From assembly GCA_016932435.1 (NCBI GenBank), contig JAFGCW010000082.1, positions 13,550-77,549 of the forward strand: a stretch of DNA of 64,000 nucleotides, in the 5' to 3' direction. Source of the DNA: Dehalococcoidales bacterium. Lineage in GTDB: Bacteria > Chloroflexota > Dehalococcoidia > Dehalococcoidales > UBA2162. The notes beneath the pieces were generated by a model that was given only the letters and a program-made list of their open reading frames with translations, made no database searches and was not told the origin of the DNA. Below, in pieces: positions 43,957 through 52,641 of the stretch (positions within the stretch are counted from its first letter, which is position 1; every line of letters starts with the position of its first letter). The translations under genes and the position numbers were made by a program.

Positions 43957-44622
43957 ATGCCAGAAAAACTTGATGAACAGACGATGGCTCTGAGAGTAGC
44001 TAAAGAGTTTGAAGACGGAATGATAATCAACCTGGGTTTCGGTATTCCAACACAGGCTGCAAATTTCATCCCTGAGGACAAGGAAGTAGTCTTCCATGCT
44101 GAGAACGGATGTCTTGGATTCGGACGCGCCGCTATTACCGAAGAGGAACAGGACTTCCACCTGGTTAATGCTTCCGGACAGATGGTAACTCCCTTACCGG
44201 GCATGTGTTTCTTTGAGCATGCCGAATCGTTTTCAATGATCCGGGGAAGACATATCGATCTATGCGTCCTCGGCGGCTTACAGGTATCGGAAAAGGGAGA
44301 TCTGGCAAACTGGGTAATACCCGGGAGAGAGCCGGGAAGTGTCGGCGGAGCGATGGATCTGGCATTCGGTGCGGCGAAGCTGCTGACAGTTATGACCCAT
44401 GTCACTAAGAATAACGAGTATAAACTGGTCAAGGAATGTAATTATCAACTTACGGCGCCACACTGTGTCTACAAAGTGGTCACGGATATTGCAGTGGTAT
44501 CAATTACCCCCGAAGGAATGAGACTGGACGAAGTAGCGCCGGGCTGGACTCCGGAAATGGTGCAGGAACTTACAGAACCAACACTGATTATTCCTGACGA
44601 TGTACCGGTAATGGCTTTCTAG
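43957..44622 (+). CDS. CoA-transferase family I, subunit B
   Basis: 221 residues, immediately after subunit A. The catalytic Glu is in VVFHAENGCLGFG (the ENG motif), with NLGFGIPTQAANF before it and GGLQVSEKGDLANWVIPG later. Normal length. Subunit order A-B is standard for acetoacetate/3-oxoadipate-type CoA-transferases. A hairpin terminator follows. Confidence 0.93.
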   Translation: MPEKLDEQTMALRVAKEFEDGMIINLGFGIPTQAANFIPEDKEVVFHAENGCLGFGRAAITEEEQDFHLVNASGQMVTPLPGMCFFEHAESFSMIRGRHIDLCVLGGLQVSEKGDLANWVIPGREPGSVGGAMDLAFGAAKLLTVMTHVTKNNEYKLVKECNYQLTAPHCVYKVVTDIAVVSITPEGMRLDEVAPGWTPEMVQELTEPTLIIPDDVPVMAF

Positions 44623-44642
44623 ATAATAGATAGATAAGATTC

Positions 44643-44688
44643 ACATATTGCCGTCATCGGATTTTCCGATAGATGGCAATATGTTTTC
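44643..44688 (+). terminator. Hairpin terminator after the CoA-transferase genes
   Basis: A 10-bp outer stem ACATATTGCC (44643-44652) pairs with GGCAATATGT (44675-44684), with a small inner CGGA/TCCG stem and a T run after it. It is 20 bp after the stop codon of subunit B. Confidence 0.7.
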
Positions 44689-44736
44689 CATGTATAATAG
44701 TTAACTAATAAGGAAAACGAATACTGGAGGATTAAG

Positions 44737-45513
44737 ATGAAACTCGAAGATCGTGTGGCTATAATTGTTGGCGGCGGCAGCGGAATAGGCAGGGCTTCGG
44801 CAAAACTTCTGGCAATCGAAGGTGCTAAATTGATGCTTGCCGACTGGGTTATCGATAGCGCTGACTCTGCTGCAAACGAAATCCGGGCTGCCGGAGGTGA
44901 AGTGTCCACTATCCAGATGGATATGACGAAGGAAGAAGACTGCATCAGAATGGCGAAGAACACTGTCGAGATATATGGGAAAATCGACATTCTGTGTAAT
45001 ATTGCAGGAGGTTCTATGGGACACGGGATTCGCCCGGCTCTCCAGCCTTTCCTGGAGCAGGACAAGCAGATGTGGGATCATATGATAGACATCAATCTAA
45101 ATGGCGCTCGTAACTGCACCCATGCGGTACTCCCGTACATGATAGAGAGAAATTACGGAAAGATCGTGAGTTTCGCTTCGATAGCGGCCGTAAACGGAAT
45201 GCCCGGTGGTACCGATTATGCCGCCGCCAAGGCAGGGATTATAGCCATGATGAGGAATATAGCAATTGAAATGGCACCATACGGTATTCGTGCCAATACT
45301 ATCACACCAAGCGGAACAAACAGCGAACGTATCAGGCAATTCATGCTGGGCGGTCAGACACCGGAACAGCAGGAGAGGTCGATCACCATGTTTGCCGAAC
45401 CGGAAGACCTTGCAGAAGGTGTACTATTGATGGTTTCGAGTGCTTCAGATCACATCAGCGGCCAGAACCTGATATATGGTGTCCCCGCGATGCAGGGCCC
45501 GCCAAGACAATAG
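44737..45513 (+). CDS. Short-chain dehydrogenase/reductase
   Basis: 258 residues, classical SDR. Cofactor motif IIVGGGSGIGRAS, Asp in DWVIDSAD suggesting NAD preference, NIAGG (variant of NNAG), catalytic Ser in VSFASIAAV and Tyr/Lys in YAAAKAGI. Ribosome site TGGAGGA. A TATAAT at 44692-44697 may be its own -10. Its substrate could be a 3-hydroxyacyl-CoA or an alcohol, in line with the CoA-transferase before it. Confidence 0.9.
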   Translation: MKLEDRVAIIVGGGSGIGRASAKLLAIEGAKLMLADWVIDSADSAANEIRAAGGEVSTIQMDMTKEEDCIRMAKNTVEIYGKIDILCNIAGGSMGHGIRPALQPFLEQDKQMWDHMIDINLNGARNCTHAVLPYMIERNYGKIVSFASIAAVNGMPGGTDYAAAKAGIIAMMRNIAIEMAPYGIRANTITPSGTNSERIRQFMLGGQTPEQQERSITMFAEPEDLAEGVLLMVSSASDHISGQNLIYGVPAMQGPPRQ

Positions 45514-45524
45514 AGTGAAAAAAT

Positions 45525-45560
45525 AAAGGGTGGATGCGTGATATGCATCCACCCTTTTAT
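45525..45560. terminator. Bidirectional terminator
   Basis: A perfect 13-bp stem (45525-45537 with 45545-45557) flanked by A and T runs, between the convergent SDR and zinc-ribbon genes. Confidence 0.85.
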
Positions 45561-45562
45561 TA

Positions 45563-45823
45563 CTAATCTTTTCTGAACTTATTCTTGAAGTCTTCCAGTT
45601 CCTGCCGGCGTTTTTGTTCTTCCTGATCCACTTTCAGTTCTTCCTGCAGCTTATCGAATTCTTCCTGACTTAACGGCTCACAGGAAATCAACCGGTCATC
45701 CTGAATTTCAATGTTAAACAGCTCTTTGCATTTCCAGCATTTATACGGGCCTACGTATTTAACATCGGCCAGTGACATACTCCCCTCGATCTGACAACTC
45801 GGACACTCGATTTTTACTATCAT
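45563..45823 (-). CDS. Small zinc-ribbon protein with charged helix
   Basis: 86 residues. An N-terminal zinc ribbon has CPSC (near residue 8) and CWKC (near 30). A Glu/Gln/Lys-rich helix, likely coiled coil, fills the second half. No known family is recognised. It follows the DUF169 gene by 21 bp. Confidence 0.65.
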   Translation of the reverse strand: MIVKIECPSCQIEGSMSLADVKYVGPYKCWKCKELFNIEIQDDRLISCEPLSQEEFDKLQEELKVDQEEQKRRQELEDFKNKFRKD

Positions 45824-45844
45824 ATGACTACTCCCACACCTCCT

Positions 45845-46624
45845 TCACATATTCATATCTTCGGGCTTTTTACAGTATTCAGCTCCGAATGTTTCAAGCA
45901 TTTCTTGATCCAGATTTATCACGGATTCAACGAATTTATCCCTGCCAAGGGTAAACCATTTCGGGTTCCATTCCATATCGTTAAGATTATCTATTATCAT
46001 AGGTAGAATATCGAACGGTATCGTTATCAGGAATAGCCCTTCCGGGAGTACCTGCCTGGCTTTCATGCTGAAACCAAGGCCTGATATGGTATAGTTCAAT
46101 TCACCCGAAAGATAGGGGTACGCATACATCCAGGCGCAGGAAAGACAGGTTGTCCCTTTACTGGACCACATTTTCCCTGTTGAGTAGGTACTTGCTCTGA
46201 GAATAACTTCAGCCTGGGCTGTTTCAGCCGTAATTACCATGATATCCGGATCTGCCGGTAAATTATCAAAGGGTGCATACAATATACACTTGACAGTGTC
46301 TTTCTCAAGAAGCGGCATATATTCATAGACTCTGCGGTTCGCGGCTGTCGTCTTGAACATCCCGAAGTGAGGGCCAAGCTGGCCGCTATGCATCACCGGA
46401 GGAAAACCAGCCATTCCTACAACCTGTTCTCCACACTGGACGTTTTCTCTGGATACATAGAACGGTTTGCTGTTCTGCGCCCTGGCAAATAGCTCGCAGA
46501 GAGCGAGTTTTCCATCCATTTGGGGAATGCCATCAGGTTCCTTCAGAAGGTAACTGATACCAACCGGCTTGCGTTCGAAATTAAACTTGTCGAATACTGA
46601 ATAATCAAGCTGAGTATCACTCAT
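45845..46624 (-). CDS. DUF169 family protein
   Basis: 259 residues matching DUF169: PVGISYLLKEPDGIP, an N-terminal Cys in ALCELFARA, NVQCGEQVVGM, and CLSCAWMYAYPYLSGELNYT with its paired Cys. The family is common in anaerobes and methanogens and its role is unknown. GGGAGGG before the ATG. It is transcribed with the zinc-ribbon gene. Confidence 0.85.
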   Translation of the reverse strand: MSDTQLDYSVFDKFNFERKPVGISYLLKEPDGIPQMDGKLALCELFARAQNSKPFYVSRENVQCGEQVVGMAGFPPVMHSGQLGPHFGMFKTTAANRRVYEYMPLLEKDTVKCILYAPFDNLPADPDIMVITAETAQAEVILRASTYSTGKMWSSKGTTCLSCAWMYAYPYLSGELNYTISGLGFSMKARQVLPEGLFLITIPFDILPMIIDNLNDMEWNPKWFTLGRDKFVESVINLDQEMLETFGAEYCKKPEDMNM

Positions 46625-46677
46625 CGTTTTCCCTCCCGGATTCCGATGATTGATTATAGACAGGGCAAACGTATAAT

Positions 46678-46713
46678 AGCAATAGCAGGAGTGTATTCGC
46701 TCCTGCTATTGCT
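46678..46713. terminator. Hairpin between chimeric gene and DUF169 gene
   Basis: A perfect 14-bp stem (46678-46691 with 46700-46713) with an 8-base loop, downstream of the minus-strand HypF-AOR gene. The following tail is AT-rich, not a pure T run. Confidence 0.65.
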
Positions 46714-46729
46714 GGTTATTAAAGGTATT

Positions 46730-48868
46730 TCAGGAATAGAATTCGGCGGCGATATCATCAAGTCCGAGTTCAATCAGTTTTTTTCTGCCTGGAACTGTCG
46801 TCTCGGCGTCCCAGTCCATTGCAGCAAGGAAGTCAGAATATAGTGTGTTCTCATCGACCGTGATACCGGCAAGCGAGCCTTCAACAGGCGGCGGATTTCC
46901 GAAAGCTCTGCCCGGTACCTGGTACTTAAGCGGATTCAATCCTTCGCGCAGGTTGAACACATGCCGCATGTTGGCTATTCGTTCTCCGGTGGTGATAAGT
47001 TCCTCCACCGTCAGATTCCAGCCTGAAACGGCTTTCATAAAATCGATAATCGCGACAGCATTCGGTAACGCTCCGGCAAGAAATGTGCACAAGCCGGAAC
47101 TCTGGATAACATGAGCAAAACTTCCGCCTATCCGGTACGGTTCGCCGCGTCCTTCAGAGGAACGACGATCGAATGCCGGTATCGGCAAACCCGGTGGCCC
47201 CTGGCCGGGTCCTTGCGTATGACAGGCTGACGTTGCATCCATCCGATAGCCTATTGCCCAGTCGACACCGAGTTTTGGATCGTGGGCAGGCAGTTCCTGT
47301 CCCTGTATGTGCATGGCATATTCGGGGGCATTGTTACCAATCCTTTCACCGACTTTTCTTACTCCATCGGCGATTATGTCGCCGAATCCTTCTCTTTTTG
47401 CCAGTTTCTCGGTCATAGCAACTATGGATCGGTGATTTCCCCAGGTCATTTCGATACCATCGGTATCAGCTTTAGTAAGAACACCTCTCTCGTAGCACTC
47501 TATCGTCATCGCGATCGATGCACCCGTAGAGATAGTGTTTTCGTAATGATCCATGGTTTCAAGATTTTCCATATCCCCGATGTGCTGGCTGATGAAGGCA
47601 TATTCATCTCTGCTGAGACAGAACGTGTTCTTTAATTCCGCACCGCATCCAAGTATCTGAGGAAACTTTTTTTTCAGTTTTACAGGATAAGGAGCGCATC
47701 CTCGAGCACGTCTGAGAAGCTGCGGTATTTCATCTTCAACCATCACCACGCTTTCATCATAACGGGCATATATATCCCTGTTATGAACAAGGAAATAGTC
47801 GGCGATACCGGCTAGTCTTCTTACTGCTTCGTCATTGTCCCTAGCGATAGGCTCTTCACTGAGATTACCGCTGGTCATCACGAGAGGCAGGCCGGTTTCT
47901 TTCATCAGAAGGTGATGGAGAGGTGTGTAGGGAATCATAACGCCAAGATAGTTAATGTTCGGCGCTACTGCTCTGGTAATATTCGATACCTGTCTCCATT
48001 TCACCAGGACGATAGGACTATTTGGAGAGATAATCAGTTTTTCTTCTTCGGGTGTTATTTCACAATGGTTTTTCACTTCTTCTATGGTAAGCATCATCAC
48101 AGCAAACGATTTGAAGGGACGGTGTTTCCTGTCACGAAGCAGATTTGCGGTCTTTTCGGAGCAGGCATCACAGGCAAGAAGAAATCCACCGAGTCCTTTG
48201 ACGGCAATTATCTTTCCCTGTCTGAGAAGGTCAGCCGATGTGGCTATCACATCATCCGTATCTACCGGATTTCCGGTACTGTCCAGCAGTTCCAGTGCAG
48301 GTCCGCAAACCGGGCAGGCATTCGGCTGGGCGTGAAAACGCCGGTTCAATGGGTCTTCGTATTCTCTAAGGCATTCAGGACACATTGTGAAATTTCTCAT
48401 GGTCGTAAGCGGACGGTCATAAGGAATATCCTCGATAACCGTGAACCTGGGACCGCAGTTAGTGCAGTTCGTGAACGGGTAGCGGTAACGCCGGTTTGAG
48501 GGATCAAGTATTTCTTCCAGGCAATCCGGGCAGGTGGCGATATCGGGTGAAATAAGCAGGTATTTACCTTCTTCGGCTACACTGTCATGTATAATGAAAT
48601 CCCTGTAACCTTCAGTAGAATAATATGAAACGGAGATATCTTCTATGACAGACCTTGGTGGAGCCAGGATCGGGATATCATCAAGGAATCTTTCTATGGA
48701 ACCGGGTTCTCCTTCAACCTCGATCCTGACGTCTTCGGAGGTATTCGATACACGCCCGTTCAGGCCGTGTTTAACGGCAAGCTGGTATATGAAAGGTCTG
48801 AAGCCCACACCCTGCACAACACCCCGCACACTGATACGTGCCAGTTCACGTTTTATTACTTCTGACAT
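46730..48868 (-). CDS. In-frame chimera: HypF N-terminal part joined to AOR C-terminal part
   Basis: 712 residues. Residues 1-445 are HypF: acylphosphatase domain (VRGVVQGVGFRPF, 14-26), two zinc units (Cys113/116/135/138 and Cys163/166/185/188), YrdC-like domain (about 205-390) and the first strand of the Kae1-like domain (GCGAELKNTFCLSRD). From about 446 the sequence switches to domains 2-3 of aldehyde:ferredoxin oxidoreductase (LTKADTDGIEMTWGN, ELPAHDPKL, SSGLCTF, HVFNLREGLNP), closely following the intact AOR at 60264-62081. The carbamoyl-transfer domain of HypF and the CxxCxxxC cluster and N-terminal pterin domain of AOR are missing, so neither full activity is expected. Likely a deletion fusion, or a misassembly. 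Confidence 0.88.
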   Translation of the reverse strand: MSEVIKRELARISVRGVVQGVGFRPFIYQLAVKHGLNGRVSNTSEDVRIEVEGEPGSIERFLDDIPILAPPRSVIEDISVSYYSTEGYRDFIIHDSVAEEGKYLLISPDIATCPDCLEEILDPSNRRYRYPFTNCTNCGPRFTVIEDIPYDRPLTTMRNFTMCPECLREYEDPLNRRFHAQPNACPVCGPALELLDSTGNPVDTDDVIATSADLLRQGKIIAVKGLGGFLLACDACSEKTANLLRDRKHRPFKSFAVMMLTIEEVKNHCEITPEEEKLIISPNSPIVLVKWRQVSNITRAVAPNINYLGVMIPYTPLHHLLMKETGLPLVMTSGNLSEEPIARDNDEAVRRLAGIADYFLVHNRDIYARYDESVVMVEDEIPQLLRRARGCAPYPVKLKKKFPQILGCGAELKNTFCLSRDEYAFISQHIGDMENLETMDHYENTISTGASIAMTIECYERGVLTKADTDGIEMTWGNHRSIVAMTEKLAKREGFGDIIADGVRKVGERIGNNAPEYAMHIQGQELPAHDPKLGVDWAIGYRMDATSACHTQGPGQGPPGLPIPAFDRRSSEGRGEPYRIGGSFAHVIQSSGLCTFLAGALPNAVAIIDFMKAVSGWNLTVEELITTGERIANMRHVFNLREGLNPLKYQVPGRAFGNPPPVEGSLAGITVDENTLYSDFLAAMDWDAETTVPGRKKLIELGLDDIAAEFYS

Positions 48869-48902
48869 TTTCTATTGAATTCCGAGAGAAAAGCGGTAAT
48901 AG

Positions 48903-48978
48903 TGGCGCGCCCAGAGGGATTCGAACCCACGACACCTGGTTCCGAAGACCAGTGCTCTATCCGCTGAGCTATGGGCGC
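48903..48978 (-). tRNA. tRNA-Arg (anticodon TCG)
   Basis: 76 nt on the minus strand. Acceptor GCGCCCA/TGGGCGC, D-arm AGCTCAGCGGATAGAGC, anticodon stem CTGGT/ACCAG with loop CTTCGGA (anticodon TCG), T-arm GTGGG-TTCGAAT-CCCAC, discriminator G and an encoded CCA. It lies 34 bp before the HypF-AOR start on the same strand. Confidence 0.95.
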
Positions 48979-49087
48979 AAATATTCTATCTAAATTATAG
49001 CATAATAGGGTGAAGTTACCCGGTACGTTTCTAGAGTGGTCACAGAGATGATTTTAAAGAAGTTAGAATAAATTAATGATAAGTAAA

Positions 49088-49121
49088 GCTGCCTGTTTCG
49101 TTAATTCTTGAAACAGGCAGC
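49088..49121 (-). terminator. Terminator of the exported-protein gene
   Basis: A perfect 12-bp stem (49088-49099 with 49110-49121) with a 10-base loop; on the minus strand it is followed by TTTACTT. It lies 35 bp after the gene at 49156-50070. Confidence 0.75.
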
Positions 49122-49155
49122 CTGATTACGTGAATGACAGGTCGTATATCTAGTA

Positions 49156-50070
49156 TTAGTTGAGTGTTGCTGTATAGTCTACAATCTCTGTAAATGAGCC
49201 CAGTTCAATCCATTCACCACCGACATACTGATAATTCTGATCCAGGTGGAATACTCCTTCGGCTTTGTAAACAGTTACAGGATTGCTAAACACGATGGCG
49301 TCAAAGGTTGAATGAAGCGTATTGCCTTCTATGCTATCGATGAAAAGACTGAGAGCTTTGTCGCCGTTGCCATTCGTGATAACTGTACCTGCTGGTATTA
49401 CGAATCTGTACTGTACTCCATCAATCTTACCAACACAATCGATCTGTTTATCAATAGGTCCCGGATTCATTGAGTCGTCGCCATACTTTGCCCCACCATA
49501 TCCCATGGGCATATTGAATGTAAAATGCATCTCACGTTTTACCATCCCTACCATAAACTCTTTACTGATGGATTCAAAATCTTCACCAGAGCCACTGGCA
49601 GTTTTTAACCACCAAAAGCAAAAATAGTGGTATTCCCAGTCATAATATCCATACCCGGACTGAGCAACACTCCAGAGCCCCGCTTGATCAAGTTTATAGT
49701 CAAACGACCAGTCATAGTTAATAGTCGCTTCCGCATCTTCTGGACCAATGAAACCCCAATCGTAATCACAGTCTGTTTCGGTATATACTTTTGCGACATT
49801 GGAATCCGGATCCGTCAGCATTACCATGACTTCAGCGTAGGCTTTAACATCTGGACAGAGTGCGTACCATTTTGTTACCTCTGCTTCTGCTGTTACTGTA
49901 GCGCTTCCTGATATCGTAACAGTTTCACCGACCATTTGTTCGCCTTCAATGGTGATATCAGATAATTCGATATATATATCCCCACCAGATGCCAGTGCTG
50001 CGGTAGAAGGTATAACAGTAGCCAGTAAAGCGATAGCTACTGCTATAAGAACTAATAATCTTCTTTTCAT
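49156..50070 (-). CDS. Exported protein of unknown function
   Basis: 304 residues with a Sec signal peptide (basic MKRRLL, hydrophobic core to about 25, cleavage likely after ALA). The mature part is acidic, rich in Tyr, Trp and Asp, with paired Cys (CPDVKAYAE, TETDC, FCFWW, IDCVGKIDG) that could form disulfides, and beta-strand-like repeats such as ITIEGEQMVGETVTISGSA (an Ig-like start). No domain is recognised with confidence. GGAGGAATA precedes the ATG and a terminator follows, so it is a single-gene unit. Confidence 0.7.
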   Translation of the reverse strand: MKRRLLVLIAVAIALLATVIPSTAALASGGDIYIELSDITIEGEQMVGETVTISGSATVTAEAEVTKWYALCPDVKAYAEVMVMLTDPDSNVAKVYTETDCDYDWGFIGPEDAEATINYDWSFDYKLDQAGLWSVAQSGYGYYDWEYHYFCFWWLKTASGSGEDFESISKEFMVGMVKREMHFTFNMPMGYGGAKYGDDSMNPGPIDKQIDCVGKIDGVQYRFVIPAGTVITNGNGDKALSLFIDSIEGNTLHSTFDAIVFSNPVTVYKAEGVFHLDQNYQYVGGEWIELGSFTEIVDYTATLN

Positions 50071-50574
50071 TATTCCTCCATCTTTTTGGATGTACTCAAC
50101 AACCGTAATACAACCTGAATCAGAAATTACTTTTCACGTAACTCTTCTAGTCAAGTATTTCGCTCATTGCCACATCGCCAAACATCCGATAGTAGTATTT
50201 GAGTATCATCCTTCAGGATTACTACTTTACAGGAAATTTATTCCTTACACGTGGCGGAATTACACCTAAAAACCAATGATTACTATTCATTCATAACTAA
50301 CAACCAACTGGTGACTAAAGTCAGTGAACCTGAAATGCAGGTATTAGTGTGACTGAAAAATGACCGCTTTTATGGTGATGTTGCCAGACAATCACAGAAA
50401 GCTAGTCGAGAGTAAGCCAAGCTTAAGTTGAGATTAATACTCGAACGAGAGGAAAGAGAGTGTAAGAATTACAGAGTTGAGATATAGGTACAATCCATCT
50501 CAACATGAATGAAGTATACTACTTTAGACAGGTCATTAAGGGAGTATCATCAAGAAGACAAATAACACAGAGTA
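50071..50574. other. Intergenic region
   Basis: 504 bp without a gene, AT-rich. The left end should hold the promoter of the exported-protein gene. An 8-bp inverted repeat GTTGAGAT/ATCTCAAC at 50476-50504 lies 71 bp after the GAF gene stop but has no T tail. Nothing else was recognised. Confidence 0.5.
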
Positions 50575-51447
50575 TTAAAGATCATCCAGTAGAGTAAGGG
50601 TATTCGCTAAAAATGTTTTCAGTGATTCTTTGAACTGGTTGAATTCTTCCCGGGTGACATACTCAGAAGAGGGAGCGGGCTGATCCCTATGTTTGTCAGG
50701 AAGGTCATCCTGCTGCATGGTATTGGTGAATCTCCTGGTCTGGTAGTTCTCTATCAGCTTGTTTCTTATCGACTCTATATCATTCCTTACGGTCTCTACG
50801 TCGGAGTTGAATCTTGCTGCTATCTGATCAACTTCTTTACCGGAATAAATCGCATCAAGCAAATCGGTCTCACGTGGTGATGATTCCGTAACATGCCTGT
50901 CTAATTTGGAATTCAAACCGAATAAATTATCCGTGTTCAGCTCTAACAACGATTTCTCTTCAGCGTCTTGGGTGGGTGATTCATACTGCTCAACCTCGCT
51001 AAGCTTCTCAGATGTTTTTTCATAGGTCATTATAGCCAGACCGGCAACTGCCGCTATAAATTCCCCAAAATCATTGTTGATCTTCCTTTTTTTCCGAGAA
51101 GCGATACTCAGAATGCCTGCTAAACGATGATTTCGCATCGGTACCGCGACCAGCCAGTGGTATCCCATCCTTCCAAGAGCCGAGATGTTATATTGATTAC
51201 TACGCTGTAAATTAGGAATAACCAGGCTGTTTCCCAGCCCGATAATCTCTTTCTGATACACATCGTTTACATCAAGGATGACATTTTCGAGTCGTTCTTT
51301 GAAGTGAAAACCGTGATGCGCAACTAATTCGAGATTCGAATTCTCGGCAGATATCATTTGTATCCAGCCACACTCAATCTCAAGAGAGTGAGATAGCGTC
51401 TCTAAAGTCATTTCGAGAACAAGCTTCGGACTGTTCGCGATAGACAA
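50575..51447 (-). CDS. GAF-domain regulator with possible HTH
   Basis: 290 residues from a TTG at 51447. The first 140 form a GAF domain (MTLETLSHSLEIECGWIQMI ... WLVAVPMRNHRLAGILSIASR). A segment at about 190-235 (DLLDAIYSGKEVDQIAARFN, then ETVRNDIESI) looks like a helix-turn-helix of the LuxR or sigma region 4 kind, and a final helix follows. The frame stays open for 37 codons upstream, with GAF-like sequence (ILSTISAINESL), but has no ATG/GTG/TTG; an ATT at 51501 behind AGGACGG is possible. The true start is therefore uncertain. A TATAAT lies at 51527-51532 on the minus strand. Confidence 0.7.
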   Translation of the reverse strand: MSIANSPKLVLEMTLETLSHSLEIECGWIQMISAENSNLELVAHHGFHFKERLENVILDVNDVYQKEIIGLGNSLVIPNLQRSNQYNISALGRMGYHWLVAVPMRNHRLAGILSIASRKKRKINNDFGEFIAAVAGLAIMTYEKTSEKLSEVEQYESPTQDAEEKSLLELNTDNLFGLNSKLDRHVTESSPRETDLLDAIYSGKEVDQIAARFNSDVETVRNDIESIRNKLIENYQTRRFTNTMQQDDLPDKHRDQPAPSSEYVTREEFNQFKESLKTFLANTLTLLDDL

Positions 51448-51526
51448 GGACTCGTTTATTGCGCTGATAGTGGATAGTATATCTTGGCTATTGATTTTAA
51501 TACCGTCCTGTAAAGAAGCTTGCTCT

Positions 51527-51532
51527 ATTATA
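51527..51532 (-). promoter_or_regulatory. Possible -10 element for the GAF gene
   Basis: A perfect TATAAT on the minus strand; TTGTAC 19 bases further upstream is the best -35. It would place the mRNA start near 51520, consistent with a start codon between 51501 and 51447. Confidence 0.45.
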
Positions 51533-51705
51533 CCGCAATCGATATACCTTGGTACAAGTCATATATACCCGAACTACTAGCTTTAATTATCCAAAATACT
51601 CCATTTTTGAGCCTAATGGTTTAAATCCACACCAATTCCTTAAAAAGTGAGTAAAGATAAATCGGGAGTCTTCCTGATCGCCAAGATATCTCTTGCCCGT
51701 TAATT

Positions 51706-52197
51706 TTAAACTACTACAACCAGATCGTACCTTGCCTTCATACCTCCAGCCGTTTCAGTCAACTCAATTACGTTCGCTGGTTCGAATATCGGATCTCTTT
51801 CATTCGACTCCATTTTCGGGAAGTACAACTGAGTGGTATATATCTTCGACTGTGGATTTGCCTGTACCTTGACGTGGATATGCGGTGTGCGATTTCCATA
51901 CAATGCCGGCATTACCGTTTCGAGATGAAACTTGCCATCTTCATCGGTATACTGATGCCCTCTCAAGTTATAACCGGTATTATCATATTGTCCCTTACCA
52001 TCGGCATGCCAGAAGTCTACCCAGGCTCCAGAAACAGGTTTTCCCTCCGGGTCCAGGACACGACCTTCAAATACAAGCTTCTTGCCATAGGTATTCTCCG
52101 CGGCAATGCTGTTCCTTTGGGGTGACTCTGTTTTGTAATACGGTCCTTCTTCAACTTCGTGCAGTAGTTTTATATCATTCTTCTTCTTGTTATCCAT
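51706..52197 (-). CDS. Intradiol ring-cleavage dioxygenase-like protein
   Basis: 163 residues from the ATG at 52197 (GGTGAT upstream; ATG at 52209 also possible). The catalytic core of catechol/protocatechuate intradiol dioxygenases is seen: EGPYYKTESPQR, LVFEGRVLDPEGKPVSGAWVDFWHADGKGQYD cut across two segments, RGHQYTDEDGKFHLETVMPA, then YGNRTPHIHVKV with the two His ligands; Tyr ligands are in GQYD and LYGN. It is shorter than the typical 200+ residue enzymes and lacks their N-terminal helical domain. The O2 requirement is notable in an otherwise anaerobic gene set; it may act on an alternative substrate. Confidence 0.85.
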   Translation of the reverse strand: MDNKKKNDIKLLHEVEEGPYYKTESPQRNSIAAENTYGKKLVFEGRVLDPEGKPVSGAWVDFWHADGKGQYDNTGYNLRGHQYTDEDGKFHLETVMPALYGNRTPHIHVKVQANPQSKIYTTQLYFPKMESNERDPIFEPANVIELTETAGGMKARYDLVVVV

Positions 52198-52445
52198 ATA
52201 AATCACCATTCATGGATTTACAGGAATCTCTATTATACTTCATCGTGAGATTACAACAGATAGTAGAAAAGAATAAAGTACTTAAGTCACAGTAATCTTC
52301 TTGGCCTGCAGATCAACTGGCGTAAGATTCGCTTCCAGGCGGTTCTTTTTCATTCTATCAACCTGGTCAGTTTATCTGATAACAGAACCGGAAAGGAAGA
52401 GACTAATATTTCTAGAAATGCTAATAGAAAAGGTAGAGAGAGAAG

Positions 52446-52522
52446 TGGGGTGAGTGGAGGGATTTGAACCCTCGATCTCCAGGGCCACAACCTGGCGCCT
52501 TAACCACTGGGCTACACCCACC
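52446..52522 (-). tRNA. tRNA-His (anticodon GTG)
   Basis: 77 nt on the minus strand, including the extra G at -1 that marks tRNA-His. Acceptor GTGGGTG/CACTCAC, anticodon stem CCAGG/CCTGG with loop TTGTGGC (anticodon GTG), T-arm GAGGG-TTCAAAT-CCCTC, discriminator C and encoded CCA. Confidence 0.95.
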
Positions 52523-52630
52523 GTATGTGTGGATCAGTGTTGATAGTGGCAGTGATTATTATAAACAAAAAGCCCGTGGATTTCAATCAGAGAGCACCAT
52601 CAGGGGCTATAAAACACACAATAGAGTATG

Positions 52631-52636
52631 TATAAT
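52631..52636 (+). promoter_or_regulatory. -10 element of the Smr gene
   Basis: A perfect TATAAT preceded by ATG (partly extended -10); no good -35. The GTG (52642) or ATG (52648) start is 6-12 bases downstream, with no ribosome site, suggesting a leaderless transcript. Confidence 0.5.
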
Positions 52637-52641
52637 TCATA

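Larger units (their letters stand above)
52210..52641. other. Intergenic region holding tRNA-His
   Basis: 432 bp between divergent genes. It contains tRNA-His (52446-52522, minus) and the -10 of the Smr gene. The left 230 bp are AT-rich with no gene or structure recognised. Confidence 0.6.

Noticed and set aside
47912..48499. 195-codon + strand open frame opposite the HypF part
   Set aside because: The HypF zinc and YrdC motifs on the minus strand show which strand codes.
46730..48868. Hydrogenase maturation locus suggested by HypF
   Set aside because: The HypF part lacks its carbamoyltransferase domain and there is no other hyp or hydrogenase gene in the window.
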